From Verrucomicrobiales bacterium (GTDB lineage: Bacteria > Verrucomicrobiota > Verrucomicrobiia > Verrucomicrobiales > DEV007): a stretch of DNA of 64,000 nt. Below the pieces are notes generated by a model that worked only from the letters and a program-made list of their open reading frames with translations, did no database searches and was not told where the DNA came from. The position numbers and the translations under genes are program-made. The DNA lies in NCBI GenBank assembly GCA_002698785.1, contig PAAG01000019.1, positions 248,001-312,000 of the forward strand, given 5' to 3'. Positions 53,018-61,830 of this stretch are shown here, piece by piece (position 1 is the stretch's first letter; every line of letters starts with the position of its first letter).

Positions 53018-54604
53018 TCAGGGGTGCACGGCGGTTAAGACAGACTCTAGAGAGGTTCCCGTGGCGAGGCCGTGAACGGATAGGCGGTCACTGACTTCGG
53101 TGTATTGCCCAATCCGCAAACCGAGAAAGCGAAAGTCACGAGGTAGCTTTTTCGTTACCGGGCCATCACAGACAGCATCGGGTTGTGATTGGGGATCTTG
53201 CGGATTCACCCACAGGGCGATTTCGGAACGATTCTCTTCCGCATTCCAAATGTAGCGCCCAGCGATCGTGAACTCCTCGCTGTCCACGACCTCGCCGGCT
53301 GAGGCGGCATGTGCGACATCAACTCGGGCAAAGTAACGTCCTTCCCGAATCCCGAGAGAGGGACCTTCGGCATGACTTGCTCCTTCCCGGGCGTTCGAGT
53401 CGATCCAGAGAGCAAAGAAGTCGTCGTCATCGTGTCCCCGGTAGTTGGCCCGTAGAGCAAAGTAAAAGGTGCGCGGGAGTTCTGTATCCAGTTTTCGATG
53501 AAGTCGATTGGCCACAAACGGTTCTGCTTTGTCGCGCCCGCGAACTAACAGGAACCCACCGGCACTGGCTCCACCGGAATGGGACTCCACTCGAGGAATC
53601 GGTGAAGTGAAAACCGGTTTGGCCCACCATGGTTGATCGGCGAATCCCGAACCGTTTTGAGGTGCGCTCAACTCCGCTTCAGCTCCAGTGAAGCGCTGAG
53701 CAGCGAGTATTCCCGGTGCATCGAGTTTGCTTTTCGCAGAGTCGGATTTTCTAGGCGCGGCATTGGGTGTCGCGATCGCGAGCAACTGCTCCAAAGCGGG
53801 AGGCTCTGCAAAACGCTCCGGGTCTATGGAGATTACGGATTTCGAATCTCCCACGGAAGTATATCGACGTGCCTGCCCCGTGGTGATTAGTTCGCCGGCT
53901 TCTTCACTCCCCTTGCTCTGCACGGAAATTTCGCCTTCAAATACGTGAACATCAGTTGTGCCATCCTGGGCGACGCTGGCTCCGAAATGAGTGCCGAGGT
54001 CGACAATCTCCACATCGGGTGTGGTTACTTTGAATCCGATCGCTTCGTCGGGAGCAAAAGCGCTAACACTGCCATATCGAACCGAGATTTCTTCTCTCGA
54101 AACGAGTTCGATCTCTGCGGGACCCACGATGGCGACGCCCGCTTTCCCCCACATAGCGAAGCGGGCGATTCCTGATCGAATACGCAGGGTTTCTCCGGCA
54201 GCGAAAGAAGCGCCGAATGAGCGCTGCGCTGCGGGCTTTTTCTCCCATACGCAATCTTCACTGTCGATCAATACTGCGACGGCTGCAGGAGTCGAGGAAG
54301 GTTGGGTGTGCTGCCCCTTTTGTATTCCCAAATAAAATGCGAGGGCGACTGGTAGAATGAACGCCGCTGCTTTGGCGAACGTTCCAACGATCTTCCTTTT
54401 TGGTTGGTGGATCGGGATGAGCTCCGCTTGTCCCGCATCCTCCGAACCGAACTCCCACTCTAGCATTGCGTCGAGTTCGACCTGATCAAGATATTCAGCC
54501 AGCAAAGACTCGTCTTTTTCCATCGCTTCTTCGATGGCAGCGACATCGTGGCTTTCGCCATCGATAACTTTTCGTAGAAGGTCTTCGAATCGAGGCTCGC
54601 TCAT
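53018..54604 (-). CDS. FecR-domain membrane protein (anti-sigma-like) with C-terminal jelly-roll-like module
   Basis: The 528-residue protein has a short cytoplasmic helical N-terminus (EDLLRKVIDGESHDVAAIEE), the part expected to bind the sigma factor, and one transmembrane helix at ~95-115 (AAAFILPVALAFYLGIQKG). A periplasmic FecR domain covers ~130-290 (RIRSGIARFAMWGKAGVAIV, EIVDLGTHFGASVAQDG, DVHVFEGEISVQSKGSEEA). The last ~180 residues form a beta-rich module resembling the one in the adjacent cytochrome protein. GGAGGGGAGGG just before the ATG is one of the few strong ribosome-binding sites here, and the start overlaps the sigma gene stop (ATGA). Confidence 0.88.
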   Translation of the reverse strand: MSEPRFEDLLRKVIDGESHDVAAIEEAMEKDESLLAEYLDQVELDAMLEWEFGSEDAGQAELIPIHQPKRKIVGTFAKAAAFILPVALAFYLGIQKGQHTQPSSTPAAVAVLIDSEDCVWEKKPAAQRSFGASFAAGETLRIRSGIARFAMWGKAGVAIVGPAEIELVSREEISVRYGSVSAFAPDEAIGFKVTTPDVEIVDLGTHFGASVAQDGTTDVHVFEGEISVQSKGSEEAGELITTGQARRYTSVGDSKSVISIDPERFAEPPALEQLLAIATPNAAPRKSDSAKSKLDAPGILAAQRFTGAEAELSAPQNGSGFADQPWWAKPVFTSPIPRVESHSGGASAGGFLLVRGRDKAEPFVANRLHRKLDTELPRTFYFALRANYRGHDDDDFFALWIDSNAREGASHAEGPSLGIREGRYFARVDVAHAASAGEVVDSEEFTIAGRYIWNAEENRSEIALWVNPQDPQSQPDAVCDGPVTKKLPRDFRFLGLRIGQYTEVSDRLSVHGLATGTSLESVLTAVHP

Positions 54605-55176
54605 CCCTCCCCTCCTTTCATCTCCATCTCTCCACCACGAAGGGATTTTGAGATGCATTCAGCCAGCTTCTGCCGCACGCGATACAGGTGCATGGACAAC
54701 GCATCGGCTGACCGGCCGATCTCGCCAGCCATCACTTTTACCGATGCGCCGGTTCCGTAGCGCGCTTCTACCAACTCACGTTCGTCGCCGGGCAGTTTGT
54801 CGAGGCAGGTGCGCAACGCCTGTATTCTGTCTTCCAGAGCATCCGCACGACGCTCGCACTCCACGGCGAGACTTTCGGCCATCTCTTCGCTGAACCGCGA
54901 CTCACGAGAACGGGAGCGCTTCTTTAGATGAGCCAGTGTTTGAAAATAGGCGATACGCCGAGCCCATGGCCCAAAATCACGGGTGGAATCGTATTCTTCC
55001 CGCTTTTGCCAGAGGATTAGATTGGTCTCCTGCAGGACGTCGTCGGCATCTCCCGGACAGGGTAGAAGCGTGCGTAGAAAGGATCGGAGGCCCGGCTGTG
55101 CCTTGGCGATGCCTGCAACGTATCGAGCCCACCGGGCATCGGTATCTGCAGGAATCTCGGAAGAAAAGCGGGCCAT
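54601..55176 (-). CDS. ECF RNA polymerase sigma factor
   Basis: The 191-residue sigma-70-family factor has region 2 (CPGDADDVLQETNLILWQKR, FGPWARRIAYFQTLAHLKKR) and region 4 (LDKLPGDERELVEARYGTG, VKVMAGEIGRSADALSMHLY). It is of the planctomycete/verrucomicrobial extracytoplasmic-function type that is co-encoded with a FecR protein. It probably directs transcription of its own operon (sigma, FecR, PSCyt1-DUF1553, DUF1501), released by the FecR partner in response to an extracytoplasmic signal. The ATG at 55176 is the only reasonable start. Confidence 0.93.
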   Translation of the reverse strand: MARFSSEIPADTDARWARYVAGIAKAQPGLRSFLRTLLPCPGDADDVLQETNLILWQKREEYDSTRDFGPWARRIAYFQTLAHLKKRSRSRESRFSEEMAESLAVECERRADALEDRIQALRTCLDKLPGDERELVEARYGTGASVKVMAGEIGRSADALSMHLYRVRQKLAECISKSLRGGEMEMKGGEG

Positions 55177-55290
55177 GAAGTGGGGGTTCTCACTTCTTTT
55201 TAGCCAGTCAGAGCCGAATCTAACGAGAAAAAGAGATTTTTTTGTGCGTACCCTGCCCCTACTCGCTCAGGGAGATACAGCGGAGGACTG

Positions 55291-55998
55291 TCACTCCTCT
55301 TTTTCGGGCACGATGGGTTCGGAGAATTTCCGAACGTCGATTTCTCTTACCCGGGTTGCGGCGGCCTTGAGGAAAACAGTCGTGCGGCGCCTTTCATCAA
55401 TTCGCCAGACGGATTGGTATATTTTCTCCGGTATTTGCCCTTCCCTGTCTCGATACATGGCAATCTCGATATTTCCGTGCTGGTCCCCTTTTCCTTCGAA
55501 GATGCGGCTCTCGTTCGGGGGTAAAACAAATCGCTTTTCTCCTATTCGGGTGCGCAAGGCTTCTCCGGTCGTATTCACAAATCGAATCGCTCCCGGTGGA
55601 AAGTCGGCATAGTCATTGTTTACGGCGAGGATGTGAAATGTGTCGTCATCCTTTTTCTCGAACAGGAGCAGGACGCGTGAGGCGCCAACTGGCAGATCGA
55701 CTTCCCCTACGAGGTTCACAGGGGTCTCGATTCCCTCAGGGACATCGCCAGCCAGGAAAAACTTGAGATGACTTGGGCCCTCGTAACGATAGACAGGAGC
55801 GAACCCCCGACTGTATACGCTGAAGCTGTCCACTCCGCCCTTCGTCTGAAATTTCAAGTCTCGGATCACTCCTGAATCACACAATGTCAGGATCTCGGCT
55901 TTCACGAAATCACCGTCACCCTGCGCTATTACACTATTCGCGACAGTCGAGAAGAGCGGGAGTATAACAAGAAACAGGGGCCGAAGAGCAAACATCAA
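55291..55998 (-). CDS. Secreted protein at the end of the Verru_Chthon cassette, unknown function
   Basis: The 235-residue product has a signal peptide (FALRPLFLVILPLFSTVANS, cleavage near VIAQG). A beta-rich body follows (IRDLKFQTKGGVDSFSVYSR, LVGEVDLPVGASRVLLLF, FHILAVNNDYADFPPGAIR) and a C-terminal basic helix. The AVNNDYADFPPGAIRFVN segment recalls short secreted proteins that accompany pseudopilin operons in this phylum, but I cannot name a family. It starts 9 bases after the cassette A stop on the same strand, so it is almost certainly co-transcribed with the cassette. Confidence 0.68.
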   Translation of the reverse strand: MMFALRPLFLVILPLFSTVANSVIAQGDGDFVKAEILTLCDSGVIRDLKFQTKGGVDSFSVYSRGFAPVYRYEGPSHLKFFLAGDVPEGIETPVNLVGEVDLPVGASRVLLLFEKKDDDTFHILAVNNDYADFPPGAIRFVNTTGEALRTRIGEKRFVLPPNESRIFEGKGDQHGNIEIAMYRDREGQIPEKIYQSVWRIDERRRTTVFLKAAATRVREIDVRKFSEPIVPEKEE

Positions 55999-56006
55999 TC
56001 AGGGTC

Positions 56007-59000
56007 TTACAGTTCATCCTTCTCCAACCAGCGGAAGGATACCACCTTAAATCTCCTTCCGAAGTAGGGCCGGTTTGCGCCCCTGTATTTTTCCTCAATA
56101 TCTTCGGTTCGCTGAATGAGATCACGTTTTGTTGCAGGACCTCCGTCGAGTGTTTCCACAGGCTCGGAGACTCTCTGCACGATCGCCTCACACCAGGCAC
56201 GGGCCGTGACAGTTTCCAATTCGGGGTGTCCTCGAGGTACGACCACTTTGTCTCCATACGCCCGTATGCGAAAGGTATCCGAGCGGGCTGAAAGCACCGG
56301 ACCCAGGGCCTGCAAGACATCCCCCTGCATAAGGTAGCCGGGGAATCCTGTCCCCTGGGATGACTCTTCCGGAACATCATAGAATTCGTTCGCAGAATCG
56401 GGAATCTCCACTACCGGGCTCGCAACGGAGTCTTCCAAACCACGGTTAATTCCTTCCGTTCGATCCAGAGCGGCCTGCAAAGCCCCGCTGGTTCGGGTGT
56501 CACAATAGGGCTCATCAGAGGGGTCTTCATCTTCCAATGATCGATTTACGAAGTCCGAAAGGGAGCGAAAAGGACCTCGAAGTTTCACCTGCCGGACAAT
56601 TTCTTCGGCGAGCATTTGTACCTGCTCCTCGGTGAGTTCCCGGAACCCACGCCAATAATTGTCCTCTGTTTTCGAATCTCCCGACTTATACCCCCCTGCG
56701 AATGGATTTCCCAAACGACTGAAAACGATGGATCCCTTCTCCCATCCTGACAGGTCAGCGTCCACCGGATCATAGACGGGCAACTCCACATCCCTCAAAG
56801 AACTTAATACCGTTTTCCACGCAGGAACGGAAGTGGAGTTCACATTGAACGCTCCTTCGACCAGAAAACGCGCCCCGAGAACATCAAAGCTGTCTTGATC
56901 GTCCGATGCATCCTCTATTTCTTCGATGAGGAGGTCGGAAGGATCGTTGATTCGATACCGGGAATTTGCGAGCGGAGCCAATCCCTCTTTCGCAGCTTCA
57001 ATATCATCCGTTCCATCCCGAGGATCGAACGGAGCGAAAAACCACGAATCCCAGAGCGCTTCGTTAACCCGGTAGGAGAGATCAAAAACATCAAGACCAG
57101 CAGAGTTGTATAGGCCGTTGGTATCGTGTTCCGCAAAGTCTCGCACGAGAATCTGGTCAGGAGGTATCCTGACATTGTGGTATGAATTCCCCACTACGAA
57201 AGATGGCTCGTTGTTGTATCGCCCCATGTTCGCGTGCTGCAACTGCCCAAGACTGAGAAGCGGCTCGCGAGGGACATCGAAGAGGATGACATGCGTTTGA
57301 CCGGTGGCTCCGATCGAATCACCGCCAAAGCCACGATAGCGATTCAGACTGTCGGCTTCCGGTTCTTCGTTCCCCGGAGGGAGCAGGGCTCGGTTTGGAC
57401 CATCATTGAGCCACCCCATGGATCTCCACCCACGATCTTCGACCGAACCATCCCATCGAGAGTTTGCTACGATCGCGCGAACATTACTATCGATAAAATT
57501 TCGCTGGCCCAAATCATCCTCCCGTGATGTTCTGAGGTAATAGGACCAAGATGCAAGCCTTACCGGATCCTGTGTATGCTGAGATGGCCGAAAGGGAGGA
57601 ATTCCATCCCCCTCTTCCGGAACGATGAGGGGTCCGGATTCGTCGTCAGCCTTCCAGAGGTTGTTCATGCGCACCGAACTGCTTTCCACAGCTGAGGATG
57701 GACTACCCAAGGTCTCCCCGTACTTCACCGCCATAAATGTATTGTGCTTCTGCAACTCCTTCAGATCGTTTGACCACCCCTCACTTTCGGTTGCCGCAAC
57801 GAGCCCCACTCCCAATACTTCGATATTTGAGTCGCCTCTCACAATCAATGGTGCGCCTCCTCGAGAACTTGGATCTTCCGGTAATGAAACCCAAAACGCA
57901 CCGCCTTCACTCCATCTTGGCACGAGCGTCACCCGCTGTCTTAGTTCCTTGCGAGAGTCGACGGTAAAGAGCCGGAATTCACCAGGCTGAAACTCAACAT
58001 TTTGACTGTTCAGACTGAACCACGGGTAGTTACTCCCTTCCCAGAGCCTGTATAGGTCGTAGCGCCTCTCGGTTCCGTCGATATTCAAGCGGAGGAAGAC
58101 GGAGATTTCCCAGTCGAAACGATACACTCGTTCAGACAAGGGTACATTATGAGGATTCCAGAGGCCAATCACAGGCTGGATTTCGAGGTCAAGTCTGTAA
58201 CGGTCCTCTTCACCTCCTTCGCCTTCTGACACCAAACGAGTGCGCAATCGCACATTCATCTGTGCCCGCGAGAGAATCGGGCACACCGGGCTGTTCCTAT
58301 GGTAGTAGTCGAGCTTGTCTCCACGCAAACCATGCTTGTACGGATTGAAGGAGTAGTGCCGCATTTTCACACCGCACCGAGGATGTGGAAGGAATGGAAA
58401 GTGCGTCGCGTCTGCCCGATGAAGTAGCCAGTATTCTCTCAGATTGGCCCAGTTCGGACCACCACTCCAAGGGCCATGGCCCCCAGCCCCTGAATAACTG
58501 GTGGCTGTCTGCAATATTTCCGGAACGAGATAGAAATCGTCCAATCGATCGGTATCAAGGGTATAGAGATCGTCCTCACTGACGACTGTCTTTCCCTCTG
58601 AATCTGTCTCCTTTGCTCCGAACTCTCTTTCAAAGATTCTCTTGTCGTGAAATGCTGTCGTGAGATCTCTCCGCAACCCTCCGTTTCGCGTATCTGTCAG
58701 GAGACCTACTCCATGAGTGGTCATATGATGGAACTTGTCTCGCATTAGCGCCCCCACTTCGTCGATCCTACTGAACTCTCCGGATGTGGCAATATGTGAG
58801 AGCCGCTCGTCGAGAGGGTCGATATCAGGAAACTCCGCCTCTATGCCATTTCTCTGAGCTACAGTGAAACGGTGCCGCTTGTCCTCGTCGTCTGGCATAT
58901 CGTGGAAAGGGTCCTTTATATTCACGCGAGCTTTCACTCCCTCGTCTCCGACCCAATAACCAAAGTGCCCTTTTTTCCTACCGGTCGTCTGCTCGACGAT

Positions 59001-59519
59001 CTGCTCAAGTGGGACCAGCACTGCATCATCCTCGTGCAGCTCTCTCTTCTGCACCAATGCAACAACATCCCTGGATTCGGGATCGAGCGCGATATCTGGA
59101 ATCACGTAGCCGTCTGGATATGAGGTGGTGTCTTCGCTAATCTCGAAATGTTCGTTTCCACTCACGAGAAAGGCGGCTTTCGACTTCCCTTCCCTCGCTT
59201 CTGGAGTGGAATGCCAGACACCTGTCCAGCGCGGGTTGGCAACGGATGTCTCACCTTTATCGAGAAGCTCGGCTGGCCCTGTAACCGCCTGATCAGGCCC
59301 TGCGTAACGCTGCAATTCTCCTAGAGCGACATCAAGTGCGTACAAGGCATTCGCACGAGCCTCGACCAAATCTCGATCCAGACCAACCCGTCCCGTGTCC
59401 CTACGTTGAATTCCTAACAAACCTATCACAACGACAGCTACAAGGGCGATGACAAGCAATGTTGAAATGAGAGCGTATCCCATTCCTCGCGCACCTGAAT
59501 TGTCTTGGGATGGATGCAT
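56007..59519 (-). CDS. Verru_Chthon cassette protein A (GspK-like, 1170 residues)
   Basis: This large protein has a pilin-like N-terminus (SGARG|MGYALISTLLVIALVAVVV) without Glu at +5, the hallmark of GspK/PilX-type tip pseudopilins. The helix is followed by RDTGRVGLDRDLVEARANAL and a large extracellular domain rich in beta strands and Asp/Glu. Segments such as GHFGYWVGDEGVKARVNIKD, QMLAEEIVRQVKLRGPFRS and FRIRAYGDKVVVPRGHPELE fit Verru_Chthon cassette protein A, a family described from Verrucomicrobium and Chthoniobacter. It would sit at the tip of a pseudopilus and display its large head. It overlaps the protein C stop by one base. Confidence 0.92.
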   Translation of the reverse strand: MHPSQDNSGARGMGYALISTLLVIALVAVVVIGLLGIQRRDTGRVGLDRDLVEARANALYALDVALGELQRYAGPDQAVTGPAELLDKGETSVANPRWTGVWHSTPEAREGKSKAAFLVSGNEHFEISEDTTSYPDGYVIPDIALDPESRDVVALVQKRELHEDDAVLVPLEQIVEQTTGRKKGHFGYWVGDEGVKARVNIKDPFHDMPDDEDKRHRFTVAQRNGIEAEFPDIDPLDERLSHIATSGEFSRIDEVGALMRDKFHHMTTHGVGLLTDTRNGGLRRDLTTAFHDKRIFEREFGAKETDSEGKTVVSEDDLYTLDTDRLDDFYLVPEILQTATSYSGAGGHGPWSGGPNWANLREYWLLHRADATHFPFLPHPRCGVKMRHYSFNPYKHGLRGDKLDYYHRNSPVCPILSRAQMNVRLRTRLVSEGEGGEEDRYRLDLEIQPVIGLWNPHNVPLSERVYRFDWEISVFLRLNIDGTERRYDLYRLWEGSNYPWFSLNSQNVEFQPGEFRLFTVDSRKELRQRVTLVPRWSEGGAFWVSLPEDPSSRGGAPLIVRGDSNIEVLGVGLVAATESEGWSNDLKELQKHNTFMAVKYGETLGSPSSAVESSSVRMNNLWKADDESGPLIVPEEGDGIPPFRPSQHTQDPVRLASWSYYLRTSREDDLGQRNFIDSNVRAIVANSRWDGSVEDRGWRSMGWLNDGPNRALLPPGNEEPEADSLNRYRGFGGDSIGATGQTHVILFDVPREPLLSLGQLQHANMGRYNNEPSFVVGNSYHNVRIPPDQILVRDFAEHDTNGLYNSAGLDVFDLSYRVNEALWDSWFFAPFDPRDGTDDIEAAKEGLAPLANSRYRINDPSDLLIEEIEDASDDQDSFDVLGARFLVEGAFNVNSTSVPAWKTVLSSLRDVELPVYDPVDADLSGWEKGSIVFSRLGNPFAGGYKSGDSKTEDNYWRGFRELTEEQVQMLAEEIVRQVKLRGPFRSLSDFVNRSLEDEDPSDEPYCDTRTSGALQAALDRTEGINRGLEDSVASPVVEIPDSANEFYDVPEESSQGTGFPGYLMQGDVLQALGPVLSARSDTFRIRAYGDKVVVPRGHPELETVTARAWCEAIVQRVSEPVETLDGGPATKRDLIQRTEDIEEKYRGANRPYFGRRFKVVSFRWLEKDEL

Positions 59520-60334
59520 TAGAACGAAGTAGAAGGGATTGCCACAGTAGACTGGTAGGAGCGCCCGTATCTGGTGCAGACCTCATCGTAGGCCATGTCA
59601 CCACTGTTCAGAAGTTGTTGCCCTACTCTATCAACCACCATGAGGACTATCTCTACATGTGTCAGTTCAGCACCTTCGGGAACGTCGGAGTGAACTGGAA
59701 ATAACTGGACCCCTTCGCCGATCCGCAGGGAGGAGACTGAATCTACCCACTGTCGGTTGCCCTCTGGATCAAGAAATTGAAACCGAAATTGAAGATCGAC
59801 TACATTTGCAGCAAGCAACCAGTCCGTCTGGACAGATTCATCACGGTGAGACACCCACACCTCTGTATCGAGATCGGAAGCTCCTGCCGACTCGAACGTT
59901 TTTGAAGGTGAGAGAACACATCTATACAGGCCGTGCACTGGATCTCCACTGCCAAAGAGACTTCGCTTCTCGACTCGATACTGTATCGCACAGACATCTC
60001 CCGACTCAGCACCTCCACCGTCCATCGGACGGGATAGGCACATCAGAAGAGGCTGGGAACCGATATCTTCCACTGACTCCATCTTCACATTCCACCATTC
60101 TGCTCCGTGAGTCTTAATCATCACCGACCGAATGTCTGCCACAATGGTCTCAAGCGCGGCCCTCGCTTCGCCGTCGCTCGCAACCCTGCCCGTCTGATCA
60201 TTCCACTTGTTCAGCGAGACCGAGAGCAGAGACGCCAACATAACAAGCAGCACTGCAGTAATCGCCATTGAGACAAGCAATTCGATAAGGCTCAGCCCCG
60301 CCGAATGGCGTATGTTCCGTTTCTCTTGTCTCAT
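59519..60334 (-). CDS. Verru_Chthon cassette protein C (GspJ-like)
   Basis: The 271-residue prepilin has HSAG|LSLIELLVSMAITAVLLVM with Glu at +5. The SVSLNKWNDQTGRVASDGEARAALE stretch right after the helix and the IQYRVEKRSLFG segment are typical of cassette protein C and of GspJ/PilW. The ATG at 60334 overlaps the protein B stop as ATGA, so I chose it over the upstream GTG at 60382. It is the J-like member of the cassette. Confidence 0.92.
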   Translation of the reverse strand: MRQEKRNIRHSAGLSLIELLVSMAITAVLLVMLASLLSVSLNKWNDQTGRVASDGEARAALETIVADIRSVMIKTHGAEWWNVKMESVEDIGSQPLLMCLSRPMDGGGAESGDVCAIQYRVEKRSLFGSGDPVHGLYRCVLSPSKTFESAGASDLDTEVWVSHRDESVQTDWLLAANVVDLQFRFQFLDPEGNRQWVDSVSSLRIGEGVQLFPVHSDVPEGAELTHVEIVLMVVDRVGQQLLNSGDMAYDEVCTRYGRSYQSTVAIPSTSF

Positions 60335-60951
60335 CTCGAAATCGACAACGGATATGACAACACTTTTCGGTTTTCGATCCACTCTCCCTCATCAATCAAG
60401 GGAGTAGGATCGCGATAAATCTCCACAAACACTCGCAGTACCGCTTCCCGATACTCGACTGACGTCGGTGGTAACGGGACATCGGAATTCGAACCATCTT
60501 CATACAGCGTGAGACGTACGCGAAACACTTCTCCCTGCACCTTGGGTAGATCTTCTTGAAGCTCCGGGTCGTCCCCACTTCTAAGCGCAAATGTGGGACT
60601 TCCCTCGCTACCTTCTGCTGGTCTCGGAGTTCCGTCTTCGCGACGGTATTCAAGGTCCCCTTTGTAAAGGTAGGCGTATCGAATGGCAGGTTCATTGACG
60701 ATCTCCTGGTAGATCGACTCAAAGTCCTCTGACTGCAGGCCTTCCCGAATTCCCTCAACGGCGAGGTGCGCTGCATCGCGGGATCGAAGTTCTCCACCAG
60801 AGACTTCTGACTGTGCCAAGGCGGCTATCAGTGAGAGCCCTGCCAACGAGACGATGCCGACAGCGATCACGACCTCCACTAGCGTGAAAGCTGCTTTTCC
60901 TGAAACAGGTAGTCCTGCTAAGAGCCGACCTCTGTGGGAAACTTGCGTCAT
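60331..60951 (-). CDS. Verru_Chthon cassette protein B (GspI-like)
   Basis: The 206-residue prepilin has SGKAA|FTLVEVVIAVGIVSLAGLS, with Ala at -1 and Glu at +5. VEVVIAVGIVSL is characteristic of PilV/GspI-type minor pilins. It continues with RSRDAAHLAVEGIREGLQSE and a short head. It begins directly after the protein D stop and overlaps protein C, so D-B-C-A is one tightly packed transcription unit. Confidence 0.92.
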   Translation of the reverse strand: MTQVSHRGRLLAGLPVSGKAAFTLVEVVIAVGIVSLAGLSLIAALAQSEVSGGELRSRDAAHLAVEGIREGLQSEDFESIYQEIVNEPAIRYAYLYKGDLEYRREDGTPRPAEGSEGSPTFALRSGDDPELQEDLPKVQGEVFRVRLTLYEDGSNSDVPLPPTSVEYREAVLRVFVEIYRDPTPLIDEGEWIENRKVLSYPLSISR

Positions 60952-61572
60952 TCAACGGCTCGCGGTGGAAAGGATCTCTTCCCGAGTATGAAACTGAATC
61001 GGCCGTCCATTCGCGGACACTCGGAAACCGGCTACTTGTTCTGGGTTTGGAATTTGAATTGTTCCGGAAGAGTCGCGAACACCGGCAGCAACCACAACAT
61101 TTTGGCCTCCGTCTGAGAGAGTGCCATCGGGTTGAAATTCGTAGGTGATCCATGATACCTCACCATTTTTTCCCTCCTGAAAGGTGACGCGTAAATCAGG
61201 AGTCCCCGGCATCGAAGCATCGAAGTAAACCCCTTCTGGAAGCAGAAGCGGATTCCACAGAGAACGCCAGCCGGGCTCTTCTTCCGCAGTTGCAGGGCTT
61301 TTTCTGCGGACCGCGATAATACGACTTCGAAAGTTCTCAAGATCCTTGGGAGAATCGTGTATGAGAACACGAACCGGCTCTCCATAAGTTCTCGCCTCGG
61401 CCCGGGCCTGCTCGAAGAAAGCTCCCATTTCGAGTGATGCCCCACTCAATTCTACAGACCGACTGGAAATCCAGTTCGGCGTTGTCACAGCGATCAGAAT
61501 GCCCACGATCGCAATGACGAGAAGCACCTCGACCAGTGAAAATCCATTCTTTTCATATTTCGCATCTGACAT
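60952..61572 (-). CDS. Verru_Chthon cassette protein D (GspG/H-like)
   Basis: The 206-residue prepilin has EKNG|FSLVEVLLVIAIVGILIAV, followed by TTPNWISSRSVELSGASLEM and AEARTYGEPVRVLIHDSPKD, the latter typical of GspH-like pseudopilins. It is the first gene of the cassette and presumably carries its promoter in the 61573-61830 gap. Members of this family are described as part of a recurring four-gene unit in Verrucomicrobiota whose function is unknown. Confidence 0.9.
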   Translation of the reverse strand: MSDAKYEKNGFSLVEVLLVIAIVGILIAVTTPNWISSRSVELSGASLEMGAFFEQARAEARTYGEPVRVLIHDSPKDLENFRSRIIAVRRKSPATAEEEPGWRSLWNPLLLPEGVYFDASMPGTPDLRVTFQEGKNGEVSWITYEFQPDGTLSDGGQNVVVAAGVRDSSGTIQIPNPEQVAGFRVSANGRPIQFHTREEILSTASR

Positions 61573-61830
61573 AAATTACGGTAAAGGATCGCCACCAGTC
61601 CTGACTGAGGAGAGAAAATACAGTTCGACTGTCCAATCAGCGGGGGGATGGACGGGGGACCAACCTTTTAGACATCATTGATCAAGACCTCAAGTCACCG
61701 CAAGCGCAATCTAACCTCCGATATGCGTAGTAATCTGGTCATTCACCTGCCTGATGGAAGTGCATTGAATTTCTCAGGCCTTTGTCGACTGCATTGAAAA
61801 GGAGATCTGATTTGTGTTACTACTCGATCC
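61573..61830. other. Divergent intergenic region, no gene seen
   Basis: This 258-base gap separates the first cassette gene (minus) from a secreted TPR-like protein gene (plus), so it must hold both promoters. I saw no clear -35/-10 pair. TGCATTGAA occurs twice, about 30 bases apart (around 61761 and 61791), and AAAGGAGAT lies about 30 bases before the plus-strand start, too far to be its ribosome-binding site. Confidence 0.4.

Noticed and set aside
60335-60382. GTG start for cassette protein C at 60382
   Set aside because: The ATG at 60334 overlaps the protein B stop as ATGA and gives a normal prepilin leader.
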